Below are positions 11,801-21,810 of a stretch of DNA of 64,000 bases, piece by piece (within the stretch, counting starts at the first letter, position 1; the number at the start of each line of letters is the position of its first letter). The notes beneath the pieces were generated by a model. That model was not told the origin of the DNA and searched no databases. It worked only from the letters and a program-made list of their open reading frames with translations. Origin of the DNA: Aedes albopictus (lineage: Eukaryota > Arthropoda > Insecta > Diptera > Culicidae); the NCBI RefSeq assembly GCF_035046485.1, contig NC_085136.1, forward strand, positions 223,266,853 through 223,330,852, written 5' to 3'. The position numbers and the translations under genes are program-made.

Positions 11801-14800
11801 TTTAGAGTATCGTCTGCTGTTCCAATTTTAATTCCAATCCAACAAATTCACCTGTTTTCTATGCTGAAATCCCAGGCCGTGCTGATAAAGACCTCTGGTA
11901 TGCTGCTGTTTGTTCTTCTTGAACTTCTTGGTGTGATGTCTCAACTGTGACAAGGTCTTCATCTCGCTTAGTGTTCCAAAAGTAAAGCCACCTAAAAGTC
12001 CTTCCGGTCTTTTTATAGAATTTATCAATTTCTATTAAGATTTCTTAAGAAATTCCAGGGTTCCTCCAAGATTTTCTTCCAAGAATCCTCCAGGAACTGA
12101 GATTCCGATATTCCTTCAAGAATTCTTCCTGGGATTCTTTCATTTCGCATGGAGTTCTCTTGGGATTCTTCCAGGAGTTTCTCCTGAGATGCCTGAATAG
12201 GCCTTTCAGGGCTTTCTTTAAAGATTTCTGCGGGATTTTTCTATGAATTTCTATTTGAGCTATTCCTCAAAGAATTTCTTCCGAGATTCCTTCATGAATT
12301 CTTCCTGGGATTCTTCCAGAAGTTTTTTGTGGCATTTCTCAGGGAGCTGCTTTTTCCAGGAGTTTCTCCTGAGATTCCTGAAGAGGTCCTTTCGGGCTTC
12401 CTCTAGGAATCCCTTCCGCGATTTTTCCATTAATTTCTATTAAAGTTCTACAAGTGTTCCGGGATTCCTTCAAGACTTCTCCCGGGATTCCTCCATGAGT
12501 TATTTATAGCATTCTTCGGTTTCTCCTGAGATTCCTGAAGAGGTTCCATCAGGTATTCCTCCAGAAACACCAGGGACTTCGGGAACTCCTGGATTTCTTC
12601 AGGGATTCTTCCCCGGATTCGTCCAGGAATTTGTTCCGAGATTACTCAGGGAATTCTTTAAGAGATTCCATCAGTAGTTTTTCTTATGATTCCAGAACAG
12701 GTTTCATGTGGGATTCCTACAGGAATTAGTTCTTAGATTTCTTCAGGTGTTCCTTCTGAGATTCTTCCAGGGTTTTATTCAGAATTCTTCCAGAAGTTCG
12801 CTCTGAAATTGTTCAAGAATTTCTTTGGAGATTTTTAAAGACTTAAGTTAGGTATCCCTCTAAAGTCCTTTCCAAAGTTTCGAGATTCCTTCAGGAATTA
12901 TTCCTGGGATTCCTCCAGTGCTTTCAAAAGAATCTCTTCAATAATTCCACAGCAGTTTCTCATGAGACTCCTGAAGAGATCTTATCAGAGATTCCTCAAA
13001 TAGTTTTTTTTTCTGGGATTCCTTCAGGGACTACTTACATGATTCCTTCCAGAATTTATTACGGAATTTCTTTTATGACTCCTTCAGGAATTTTTCCGAT
13101 GTTCCTCAAGAAATTCCTACCAAGGTTCATCCAGGAGTAGTATCGGAAGAAATTTTAGGAGAAACCACAAATGTGTTGAGGGATCCCTAGTAGAAATTCC
13201 TGGAGAAATTTCGGAGACAGTCTCTGGAGAAGTCCCGGAAGGAGTTCCTAGAGAAATCTTCAAAATAACTATTGAAGTAATCCCAGGAAGAGTTTGTGGG
13301 GGAATCTCAGAGATTTCTGATGCAATTAGATAAATCTTGGCAGAAACTACTAGAGAAATACAGAACAACAAATATTTGGGACCTTCGTTAATAAATATAC
13401 TCGACGCAGCTTCAGATTATACCTTTACCAAGCTGATAATTCAACAAGTGATTCAAATTTATTCATTCCACAGGATTACACCAAAAGCGAGCTGCACTAC
13501 GATCACACCTTACTGGAGCGTGGCATTTGTATCCAAGACTGCGAAGCATCGCTACGCCAATCCGGACAACTCCCGAACGTGGATGACCTCGTTGGTCTGG
13601 ACCTGTACGCCAAGCTTGCGAGAGCCTGCATCAATACGCGACTGAAGCAGCGCTACAATCTAGAAGTGGGTAACTTCGTTAAAATCTACCATTGCTACAC
13701 TCCCGAGCAGGAGGATCGTCCAATTGGTAAGTAGTGTTGTGATCAACACCTGTGCGACTAAACTCAGAGTATCTTATTCGACAGATTTCCCGGAAAGCTT
13801 GTTCTACGGCGTTGTGATCGCGTTATCATTCTTCCTCGTTGCATCCACCATCTACGATGCTCGGCAACGGACTCTTCAGGGTTGTCCTGACACCTACTAC
13901 GATCGGGACCCCAAGTCCCGAAAGGAACGTCTCCTTGTGTCGTTTTCCTTCCCTCGGAATTTCTGTCGTCTGAAAAATCTCGGTTACAGCAAGATCCGAA
14001 TGGACCTCCAGTTCCTGGAAGCGTTCAGGTTTATTCAAATGTGTCGGGTTATATTTCTCCACGCCACCATGGCTCATAACAAAGTTCCACAAGCGAACAC
14101 CGACTACATGGAAAAGCTTCAAGAGGACCCAATGCTCATATTCTTCGTGGCAGAGTTCCAAAACTACATTCAGACATTCCTCTCAATATCGGGAATGTTG
14201 ATGACGATAAACTTCTTGGAGCATATTCGCAAGAATCCGGACTTCAGCTGTTCCATCTTTTGGGACAAGCTGAAAAACAGACTGATTCGTATCGTGCCGG
14301 CGTATGCGTTCGTGATCCTATTGGAGTGTGCGATTATTCATCGCTATTTGGATGGACCCATCGGTCAGCAGTACATTGGAGAAGCGGAACAGAACTGCCG
14401 TCGCTGGTGGTGGACCAACTTGCTGTTCTTCAACAACTACGTTCGAACAGATCAACCGGTATGTTTTGGCACTCTTATTGTTGAGAACAATCCTAACAAT
14501 TTGTTTTACCATCACAGTGTCTGATCCAGTCCTGGTACTTGGCCGTTGACATGCAGCTATTCATCTACGGTATGGTGATGATGTTGATGATCTGGCGGTG
14601 GCCTTGGATAAGGAAGTACTTCTTCACGGTGGCATTTGTTTGTGCTGCGCTGATTCCGACCTTGACCACGTACGCCAAGGACATTGAACCTGCGATGACC
14701 AACCGGATGAAGAATGCCGACCACTATAACCGCGAGCATAACTACCAGTACGACATCTACTTTCCCTTCCAGCAGAACATTGGAGCTTATTCGATGGGGA

Positions 14801-15457
14801 TGCTAGCCGGGTTCATCTACCACCGGTATCGTGACTCTCCGAAGACGGTTTTAAGCTCGAAGTGGTTCAAACTGACGTTCTGGGTTTCGGTTGTGTACTA
14901 CTTTGCCTGCATGGTATCCGTTTACTGGGTGCTTGAGTATCGCAACATCATTGAACCCATGCTCAAAGCGATCTACTCGACGCTGTTCAAGCAATCCTGG
15001 GCAGTCATGTCTACTGTACTGCAGCTGGGTCTTGCTCTGGCGTCCGGAAAGTACATCTGGAAGAAACTTCTCAGCCATTCATTCTTCGGCGTAGCTGGCA
15101 AGCTGTGCTTCGGGTTTTATCTCATCCACTTCACAACCATTGAAGTCGTATACTCAGGCGTCAAGGCACCGGTCTACACCAACGAACGAGCGGTGGTAAG
15201 TTCGGATGGATTCTCTCAAGTCTCAAGAAGCCTGTAACATTCTAACAATTTCTCGTTTTCTCCAGTCGAAATGGGCCTCGCAAATCTTCTGGTGGACGCT
15301 TTTCTTCGGATTCTTCCTTACCCTGTTTGTGGAACTACCGGCCGGTGCAGCTCTGAAAGAACTGCTGGATAGGCGGAAAGTTAACAACAAGGTGCGAGAT
15401 ATTCAGCAGACGCAAGGTCCTGCCGAGCAACGAGTTGAACAAAGTGCTGGTGTTTAG
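5743..15457 (+). CDS. NRF-6-like (nose resistant to fluoxetine) acyltransferase-3 membrane protein, six exons
   Basis: Exons are 5743-5833, 5989-6134, 13474-13726, 13785-14458, 14518-15195 and 15266-15457. They join in frame (phases 1, 0, 1, 0, 0) to 677 residues plus stop, which is normal for the family. Residues 1-22 are a signal peptide. Residues ~31-163 form the NRF domain with cysteines at 49, 60, 98, 102, 131 and 153. A membrane helix at ~169-187 leads into the multi-pass acyltransferase-3 domain, with FRFIQMCRVIFLHATMAHN (244-262, His256 at the usual histidine position), CLIQSWYLAVDMQLFI from 389, and a final FVELPAG helix. In nematodes and flies, relatives act at epithelial membranes in lipid or yolk handling and drug uptake. 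The substrate of this protein is unknown. The start was chosen for the signal peptide, an A at -3, and the phase match to exon 2. The paralogue at 33210-33805 repeats exon sizes and phases. Confidence 0.9.
5989..6134 (+). CDS. NRF-like gene, exon 2
   Basis: The acceptor follows a strong pyrimidine tract (TTTTTTTTGCTCTCTCTCTC) and TTGATTAG. The donor is AGC|GTGAGT (phase 0). It encodes the first cysteine pair of the NRF domain (DYDDCRRDHLDGYAYCVVHAR). It is 146 nt, the same as exon 2 of the minus-strand paralogue. The intron that follows is 7339 bp of transposons and satellites. Confidence 0.88.
6644..6852. mobile_element. hAT-type MITE, 209 bp, in intron 2
   Basis: The termini are CAGGGATGCCAGATG and ...ATATGGCATCCCTG. 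Perfect 8-bp duplications CTCAGGAC lie at 6636-6643 and 6853-6860. The interior repeats AAAAATCTGTATC several times, so the element is mostly subterminal repeats. It inserted into the GGTCTCAGG-type satellite that resumes at 7141. Confidence 0.88.
7141..7460 (+). repeat. degenerate GGTCTCAGGGG / GGGGTTTCA satellite
   Basis: Short units built from GGTCTCAGGGG and GGGGTTTCAGGGG are imperfectly tandem. Similar text lies at 6595-6640 before the MITE. The 105-codon glycine-rich ORF over it is a product of the repeat. Confidence 0.75.
7825..9530 (+). mobile_element. R1-like non-LTR retrotransposon, copy 1, decayed
   Basis: Reverse transcriptase pieces appear in order: VTIDMKNAFYSASW (~7870), the catalytic GFADDI motif (~8130), GKKLLIAHQKTELVLISN (~8210) and HVDYACGKAAKAI (~8380). 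A C-terminal zinc-knuckle-like region (CPECGDVEVSPEHVVF then CPRF, ~8850-8920) is broken by an in-frame stop before CPRF. Frames change at least twice. The 3' part (9110-9530) contains three tandem units starting GGTAGATCC or GGCAGATCC. Similar copies lie at 26160-28420 and 59115-60460. The element lies inside NRF-like intron 2 in the sense orientation. The exact clade (R1 versus LOA) is not certain. Confidence 0.8.
9535..9640. mobile_element. PIF/Harbinger-like MITE fragment
   Basis: The left end GGGGCTGTCCATAAACCACG pairs loosely with TATGGACCGTGGTC near the right end. TTA precedes the left end. The right terminus is eroded, so the superfamily is tentative. Confidence 0.45.
9660..10079 (+). 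mobile_element. 3' remnant of an RTE-like LINE
   Basis: The frame reads GDVARCRTTILLWLTQ then MERKEHDERTRCSVFW. This is recognisably related to the C-terminal RTE motif GHVARMPDNNPAKLVF and the following basic region of the intact copy at 37197-37500. It is heavily decayed and has no catalytic domain. Confidence 0.5.
10071..11707. mobile_element. TIR element with CCCAAGTAACAATT ends, 1.64 kb
   Basis: The left end CCCAAGTAACAATT and the reverse complement of the right end are identical over 14 bp. The flanks suggest a 2-bp duplication (AT). Shorter elements with the same ends lie at 36669-36846 and 55912-56048. There is no transposase ORF. The interior is AT-rich with only small ORFs. Confidence 0.6.
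12030..13370. repeat. degenerate GGAATTCCT-type minisatellite in NRF-like intron 2
   Basis: Imperfect units of roughly 15-27 bp based on GATTCCTTCAGGAATT and TTCCTCCAGGAGTTTCTCC run through this stretch. The repeat type is the same as at 24490-25840, 47300-50030 and 60530-62780. The small ORFs are not genes. Confidence 0.8.
13474..13726 (+). CDS. NRF-like gene, exon 3
   Basis: The acceptor is TTCATTCCACAG and the donor ATTG|GTAAGT (phase 1). It completes the NRF domain: HYDHTLLERGICIQDC, ARACINTRL and IYHCYTP carry cysteines 98, 102, 131 and 153. The paralogue has the aligned motifs HYDHRVLERGVCVQNC, RACINQRL and IYHCYNK. Confidence 0.92.
13785..14458 (+). CDS. NRF-like gene, exon 4
   Basis: The acceptor is TTATTCGACAG and the donor CCG|GTATGT (phase 0), after a 58-bp intron. 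It encodes the first membrane helix (LFYGVVIALSFFLVASTIY) and the start of the acyltransferase-3 domain, with the histidine-containing helix FRFIQMCRVIFLHATMAHN and the FLSISGMLMTINFL segment. Confidence 0.93.
14518..15195 (+). CDS. NRF-like gene, exon 5
   Basis: The acceptor is TTTACCATCACAG and the donor GTG|GTAAGT (phase 0). It encodes the family hallmark CLIQSWYLAVDMQLFI, then several membrane helices (MVMMLMIW, FFTVAFVCAALIPT, NIGAYSMGMLAGFIY, FWVSVVYYFACMVSVYWV) and KLCFGFYLIHFTTIE near its end. Confidence 0.93.
15266..15457 (+). CDS. NRF-like gene, exon 6 and stop
   Basis: The acceptor is CGTTTTCTCCAG. It encodes the last helix (IFWWTLFFGFFLTLFVELPAG) and a basic then glutamine-rich cytosolic tail, with stop TAG at 15455-15457. 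Confidence 0.92.
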   Translation, partial: SKWASQIFWWTLFFGFFLTLFVELPAGAALKELLDRRKVNNKVRDIQQTQGPAEQRVEQSAGV

Positions 15458-15627
15458 AAACCTGCAGCAGCGTAAGTCGGTGACAACGTGAATGGATGCA
15501 TTGAACGCTCTGATGCATCTTTTGTAAATATACTAGTGAAGATTGTTTTAATTCAATTGAATTTGTGAAAGTGGCGGTCATATCACATCCTGACAGTTCT
15601 CTCTGTGTATGTTCTAGCCTCCGTAAC

Positions 15628-15633
15628 AATAAA
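15628..15633 (+). promoter_or_regulatory. AATAAA polyadenylation signal of the NRF-like gene
   Basis: A canonical AATAAA lies 171 bp after the stop codon, in a short AT-rich 3' UTR. It is the first canonical signal downstream of the stop that I see. Confidence 0.7.
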
Positions 15634-15639
15634 AAGACT

Positions 15640-16399
15640 CAACAAAAAGCGGAACAAGATAAACCCGATAAATTTGACACCTATCAATGATTTATGGCGC
15701 TACTTATCAGCAAATCAAAAATCAACAAAGATGATTGTCCGTTGATTGACACGGTGGCTAGTTTATCGCCACAAAAATCTCCCGCTAATCAATCGTCACT
15801 TCTGAATTGATGCCTGTTCTACCAAATCAAAACAAAAAAAAAACTCGAATCTGACACGCTTCTTCTCAGGCATAATCAAGACATCAAAAAAACCGGTTAG
15901 CAATGGTAGGCAGCAGCCCAGCCCCATAGAAGAGCCACACGACCCAGCTGGTTGAAATGAATTCGAAACCAGCGGATAAAAAAAACGGAATCAGCATAGC
16001 CCCAGAAGTAGTAGCAATTATCATCTGTGAAGATTTTACGAGAGCTTTTTATGACCAATCGTAAGGTAATTTACCTTTGTCACAATGAGTCGTAAAACGG
16101 TAAGGGGCGCCTGGGTGGGCCTTTCAGTTTTGGGTTTGTTGGGGCGCAGCTAGTTGAGGTTTTCGGTTGGTTTGAGCTGTAAGACGTGCTGTCATCAACT
16201 ATGTAAACAACCTTACATAGAAAGTAATAAAGTTGATTGAGGATTAAGGAATTGTGTGAGAGGAATTGAAATGACACCAACCTACAATTAATGTTATAAG
16301 CGGAGAGTAAAATTTTCATTGTTACGAGAACAATCAACGTAAATTTCGAAATTCTACTCGGAGGGATTCAAATGTAGCTCATTGTGGTGATTGCATTTA
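15640..16399. other. intergenic, no gene recognised
   Basis: AT-rich sequence after the NRF-like gene, with no coherent ORF or definable element end. A TA at 16398-16399 borders the nested MITE. Confidence 0.5.
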
Positions 16400-16569
16400 G
16401 GGGTAGGCGGGGCATAATGAGCAGCCTAAGCATTTTGCCACCAAATCCAGTAAATTAAATGCAACCAATGTGTAATTTTAACGTTCAATCCCCATTTGAA
16501 CCTTAACTGACAAAAGCTAATCGTTGAAATTCCTAATAAAGTTATAAATGTTGTAGAATTTTATGTTTT

Positions 16570-18542
16570 GCCTTTCTCGTACACTAAGTGTACTGGAAAG
16601 GCTATATGTTCACTCCAAAAATGACTTTTTGATAGAAGGCCCGGAGAGTCGAGTCACATATACCAATCGACTCAGCTCGACGAATTGAGGTGATGTCTGT
16701 GTGTGTATGTGTGTATGTATGTATGAGTGTGTGTGCGTGTGTGTGTATGTGTGTATGTGTGTGTACAAAAAACTCACATCACTTTTTGGCAGTAAACCTC
16801 AACCGATTTTAATGACCGACGGTTCATTCGACGCGGCACATAGTCCCATTGTTTCCTATTGAAAATGGTTCGGATCGGTCCAGCCGTTCCGGAGTTATGG
16901 CCATTTAGGTGTTCCGGACCGGTACCCCTGGTAGGGGTCAGACATGAAAATGCAACAAACCCATGCATGCGACATATCGAACCACGGCATTTTTGATGAT
17001 ATGATGAACGGTAAGCAGGAAAATAGTCTCAGACCATATCAGAACCGGTAGCGTTCCAGAACCGGTTCCGGATGTCCCGCCGGAAGTTGCCAAATATAAA
17101 AGAGAACCAAACCTATGCATGCGACACATCAAACAGCTGCATTTTCGATAACCTGATGAACGATGAGCATGAAAATAGTCTCAGAACCTGAACCGGTAGT
17201 GTTCCGGAACCGGTTCTGGATGTCCCGCCGGAAGTGGTCAAATATAAAAGAGAACCAAACTATGCATGCGACACATCAAACCACGGCATTTTCGATAATC
17301 TGATGAACGGTAAGCAGGAAAATAGTCTCAGACCATATCAGAACCGATAGTGTTCCGGAAACGGTTCCGGATGTCCCGCCGGGATTTGCCGAATTTAAAA
17401 GAGAACCAAACCCATGCATACGACATATCAAACAGCGACATTTTCAGTAACCCGATGAACGGTTAGCAGGAAAACAGTATGAGACCATATCAGAACCGAT
17501 AGTGTTTCGGGAGCGGTTCCGGGGGTCCCGATTGATGAATGCAAACTTTTTAAGGAGTGATAAAGGATCATTAATGGTGAAAAAAATGTGTACGCATATG
17601 GTCAAATCTCAACCGTTACGTAGTAATTGAACTTTACATGTTTTGTTTCGGATTATAACTCGAGCCGAACCGGAGTTTTACCGCATTGTTTGCTACCAAA
17701 AATGGTTCGGATAGGTCGAGGCGTTCCGGAGTTATGACCATTTCAGCCCCATCACACATCAAACTGCGGCGATTTTTGTAACCTTTAGCATGGTTTACGA
17801 ATTTTATGCGGAAACGAACACTGGAGACCAGAAATTCCACGATTTCGGTCCAAAATTCAAGATGACAGCCTGATATTCAGGATGGCGGCTCCAAATTCAA
17901 GATGGCGAATGTTTATTGAGGTTTTAGGACTTGAAACCAGGCAATGGTTCCAAAAATGCAAAAATGACAAACGGAGTATCGAAGATGGTGGTCTAAAATC
18001 CAAGATGGCAGCTCAAAGCTCAAAGTGACTTCTGTTAAATGGAGTTTTAGGCTCAAAACCATGCAATATTGGGACGAAGTCTGGAGTACAAAAATGAAGA
18101 TTAAAATATCCAAGATGGCGACTCAAAATTCATGATGGCAGTATAAACTTCAAGATGGCAGCTGTTTAGGCTCAGGTTTAGGCTCTAAAACCGTCCAATA
18201 TGGCTATATTTGGTATGGTGAAGACAACCGGAGATCAAAAATAGCTACCAGAATATCCAAAAAGGCGTCAACAATCAAAATGGCGGCTGTTTAATGGAGT
18301 TTTGGGCTCAAAATGGCGAACAGAATTTCCAAGCTGTCGGACTTTAATCCTAAATGGCAGCTTAAACATCAAGATTGTGGCTTAAAAATCAAAATGCAGA
18401 TAAGCGATATGCTCTTTGATGCCATGAAATCGATTTCTGTTATATGTATGAAAGTGCGATTATCATCAACATGTCACCTGAAATGTGTTTTCGAAGGCAC
18501 GAGAAAGGCGCCATCACCGCTAGGTGGATTAATTAAGGTTTT
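16570..18542 (+). mobile_element. Helentron-like non-autonomous element, family A copy 1
   Basis: Layout from 5' to 3': a hairpin (GCCTTTC..GTACAC-TAA-GTGTAC..GAAAGGC, 16570-16602); a conserved block with GTCGAGTCACATATACCAAT; a (GT)n-rich tract (16692-16764); the ~150-bp tandem array; a stretch with repeated 'AAGATGGCGGCT' text (17850-18370); then ACGAGAAAGGC (18499-18509), which inverts the 5' end. It finishes with a CACCGCTAGGTG hairpin and a T run. No ORF of note. Offset inverted repeats, a 3' hairpin and T-run insertion are features described for Helentron-associated elements. The class assignment is inference. Confidence 0.6.
17030..17545 (+). repeat. tandem array, ~150-bp unit, inside family A copy 1
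   Basis: The units start near 17046, 17192, 17345 and 17498 (spacing 146-153 bp). They share GTTCCGGAACCGGTTCCGG and CCCGCCGGAAGTGG with the arrays at 110-600 and 19610-20480. Confidence 0.88.
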
Positions 18543-18574
18543 TAAAAACGTATAAAATCGCGAGTTGCGTTTTA

Positions 18575-18938
18575 GGGGTGGGGCATAATGAGCACCCTAG
18601 GTGGGGCAGGATGATCAATATCAGTTTTGTACACAATCAAATGCTAATTGACTATTCTTGTCAATGATGAAGCATACCGGCAACAATCAATGAGAATTTG
18701 AAGGGATTACGGGATTTAATTTGTAGGGAACTGTGGGGTTTCAATGAGTCTTCTATTAAGGAACTTTTAAATGGTAATAATTTACAAATATCGAAATTTT
18801 CAAGTTAATCAATTGAAAGTTACAAACAAAACCTTACTATATGCATCAAAACAGAGAAAACCAAAATTAAAATTTGTTTGTTGTAAACATCTTACCATTT
18901 TAATTATTTTATCACTAGTTGCTCATTCTGCCCCACCC
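18575..18938. mobile_element. mariner-type MITE, 364 bp
   Basis: The left end GGGGTGGGGCATAATGAGC pairs with a right end reading GCTCATTCTGCCCCACCC. TA dinucleotides lie directly outside (18573-18574, 18939-18940). It belongs to the same family as the split element 16400/22681. No transposase. Confidence 0.75.
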
Positions 18939-19609
18939 TACTACCAACTCTTTGAAGCATATTTTTTCAACAAAATAATTATACAAATAGTTGAAAAGTG
19001 TTACAAATACATTTCATTGGCCTAGGGAATATCAAGAAAATCGATAGATGCCCACTAAGTTGTGATTTCGATACCCAAAACCTTATTTTAGGTCACCTGT
19101 TTCTTATTATATTTTCCCAGCACATGACCACTTTACGCATTTTGATATTTTTTTCAAGGTAAACGGATTTTTGCCTTTCTCGTACACTAAGTGTACTGGA
19201 AAGGCTATATGTTCACTCCAAAAATGACTTTTTGATAGAAGGCCCGGAGGGTCGAGTCACATATACCAATCAACTCAGCTCGACGAATTGAGGTGATGTC
19301 TGTGTGTGTGTATGTATGTATGTGTGTGTGTGTATGTGTGTGTACAAAAAAAACTCACATCACTTTTTGGCAGTAAACCTCAACCGATTTTAATGACCAA
19401 TGGTTCATTCGACGCGGTATCTGGTCCCATTGTTTCCTATTGAAAATGGTTCGGATCGGTCCAGCCGTTCCGGAGTTATGGCCATTTAGGTGTTCCGGAT
19501 CGGTACCCCAGGAAGGGGCCAGATATAAAAACGCTACAAACCCATTCATGCGACACATCAAACCACGGCACTTTCGAAAACATGATGAACGGTAAACAGG
19601 AAAATAGTC

Positions 19610-20480
19610 TCGGGCCATATCTGAACCGGTAGTGTTCCGGAACCGGTTCCGGGTGACCCGCCGGAAGTGGCCAAATATGAAAGTGAACCAAACCCTTCAT
19701 GCGACACATCAAACAGTGGCTTTTTCGATAGCCTGATGAACAGTAGGCAGGAAAATATTCTCGGACCATATCTGAACCGGTAGTGTTCCGGAACCGGTTC
19801 CGGGTGATCCGCCGGATGTGGCCAAATATGAATGTGAACCAAAGCCATACATGCGACACATCAAACAGCGGGTTTTTCGATAACCTGATAAACAGTAAGC
19901 AGGAAAACATTCTCAGACCATATCTGAACCGGTAGTATTCAGGAACCGGTTCTGGGTGTTCCGCCGGAACTGGCTAAATATGAAAGTGAACCAAACCCAT
20001 GCATGTGATACATCAAACAGCGGCTTTTTCGATAGCCTGATGAACAGTAGGCAGGAAATTATTCTCGGACCATATCTGAACCGGTAGTTTGTCAGAACCG
20101 GTTCTGGATGTTCCGCCGGAAGTGGCTAAATATGAAAGTGAACCAAACCCATGCATGCGATACAACAAACAGCAGCTTTTTCGATAGCCTGATGAACAGT
20201 GGGCAGGGAAACATTCTCAGACCATATCGGAACCGGTAGTGTTACTGAACCGGTCCCAGATGTCACGCCGGAAATAGCCAAGTATAAAAGTTAACCAACC
20301 CCTTACATGCGACGCATCAAATCGCAAGCTCTTCAGGCAACCTGATCAACGGTTAATAAAAGAGAATAGTTTCAGATCATATTTTGATCAACCGATAGAG
20401 TTCCGGAACCGGTTCCGGGTGTCCCGCTGGAAGTGGTCAAATGTAGTAGATATCAAAACCCATGCCTGCGGCACATTAAA
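19610..20480 (+). repeat. tandem array, ~150-bp unit, inside family A copy 2
   Basis: Units with CTGAACCGGTAGTGTTCCGG recur near 19620, 19774, 19925, 20077, 20228 and 20383. They decay towards the right, where spacing and sequence become irregular. The 144- and 96-codon minus-strand ORFs here are repeat artefacts. Confidence 0.88.
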
Positions 20481-20746
20481 CAGCGATCTAGGGTGTCCAG
20501 CCGGAAGTGGTCAAATGCCAAAAAGAACCAAACCTATGCATGCGACACATCGAACCGCGGTCTTTTTTTAAACCATGAGGAACGATAAGCAAGAAAATAG
20601 GCTCAGACCACATTAGAGGCTACCGATGGTGATGTAAAACCAGCATTGGGTGCTTCCTAGGGTGCTTCGCAGGAACTTCAAAAATGAACAAAGTCAATGC
20701 AAGCGATAAATATGTGTAAGAAAACAAAATCTTGACTGAACTAAGG

Positions 20747-20962
20747 CCACATAGATACAGACGTCTTACTCTACTCACTCTCCATCGTCCTTGTTTTCAA
20801 CGGTTGAAACAAATATTAATCGTTGTTGCTCGTTTGACGTCTACTCACTACCAACATCAAGCCGCAGTGAAACGCAACCTGATTAGCATTCGGCGATTAT
20901 TTTTTAGTAACGATGAATATAATAGCAATATGTTACAAATGATATGTCTGTTTATCTGTTCT
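20747..20962. mobile_element. MITE with CAGACGT-type ends, copy 1
   Basis: Its ends read AGATACAGACGTCTTAC and ATGTCTGTTTATCTGTTC. The interior includes TTTGACGTCTACTCACTACC and GATTAGCATTCGGCGATTAT. The copy at 35128-35382 aligns across the same landmarks, and a third lies at 36425-36630. Confidence 0.6.
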
Positions 20963-21218
20963 AAAGCAATCTCATCAAATCACTGAGGTGTAAAAATATA
21001 CAGTAGGATAGGTCAACGTTATATGAGAAAATTATCGCATCATCCCCGGAGAAAGTTTTTTCAATCCTCTTTTCCGTCTAAAACTACTGGGAATTTTCTT
21101 ATGGGATTTAGTATGGGCAATTTCACTTGCTTGCATTTTTTGTCAAATTTTACATGAATTTTGTAACCTATGATAATAAAATATAGCCTAAAGTGTGAAG
21201 AAAAAACTATGTCGAAAA

Positions 21219-21810
21219 CCGTAAAACAGGGCTGTCCAACATACGGCCCGCGGAATCGATGAATGAAACTTGGCCCAAGGATTGAAATATTTGAAGATAT
21301 TTCATATTTAAATAAAATTTAATATTAAAAATAAACTCGAAATAGGTAGAGTGTTTTGTTAAAAATTTTCAAAGATTAAAAAATTTAAATGCATAAATTT
21401 AAAAATTTTAAACTTGAAAGGTACAGACAAATTTGAAGCAGAATTTCAGCAAAATTTACTGAATTTCAGAAAAACGTTGCTGCTGAACAGCAGAGTTTAC
21501 TGAACGAATCAGGGAAGTTTTCTGAATTTCAGCAAATTGTTTGCTGCAACCTGCAGTTCGGCAAAATTCAGAAAAAAAGTATTCAGGGTGATTTTTGCAG
21601 AAAATCAAGAATTCTTGCTCACATTTTTATGACCCAAATGATGTCAGTGTTGTGATTTGCCGTGAGAACGGGTAATCGGATGTACAAAATTTCACTGTTG
21701 CATACATGCTTTCGAAATTTGATGTCAGATTTAATGTCTGGCCCGTCGACTGGTATGGAGTATCACTTGTGGCCCGCGGCCACGAAAGGTTGAGCAGGCC
21801 TGCCGTAAAG
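21219..21810. mobile_element. non-autonomous hAT element, 576 bp
   Basis: The element runs 21227-21802. Termini are CAGGGCTGTCCAAC and (reverse complement) CAGGCCTGCTCAAC, with subterminal GGCCCGCGG on both sides. Flanking 8-mers CCGTAAAA and CCGTAAAG differ at one base, as expected of a slightly aged hAT target duplication. It interrupts family A copy 2: the sequence on both sides is continuous with 1190-1230. Confidence 0.85.

Noticed and set aside
19476..19910. 144-codon minus ORF in the ~150-bp array
   Set aside because: Its peptide repeats with the DNA period and overlaps another repeat frame; no coding signature.
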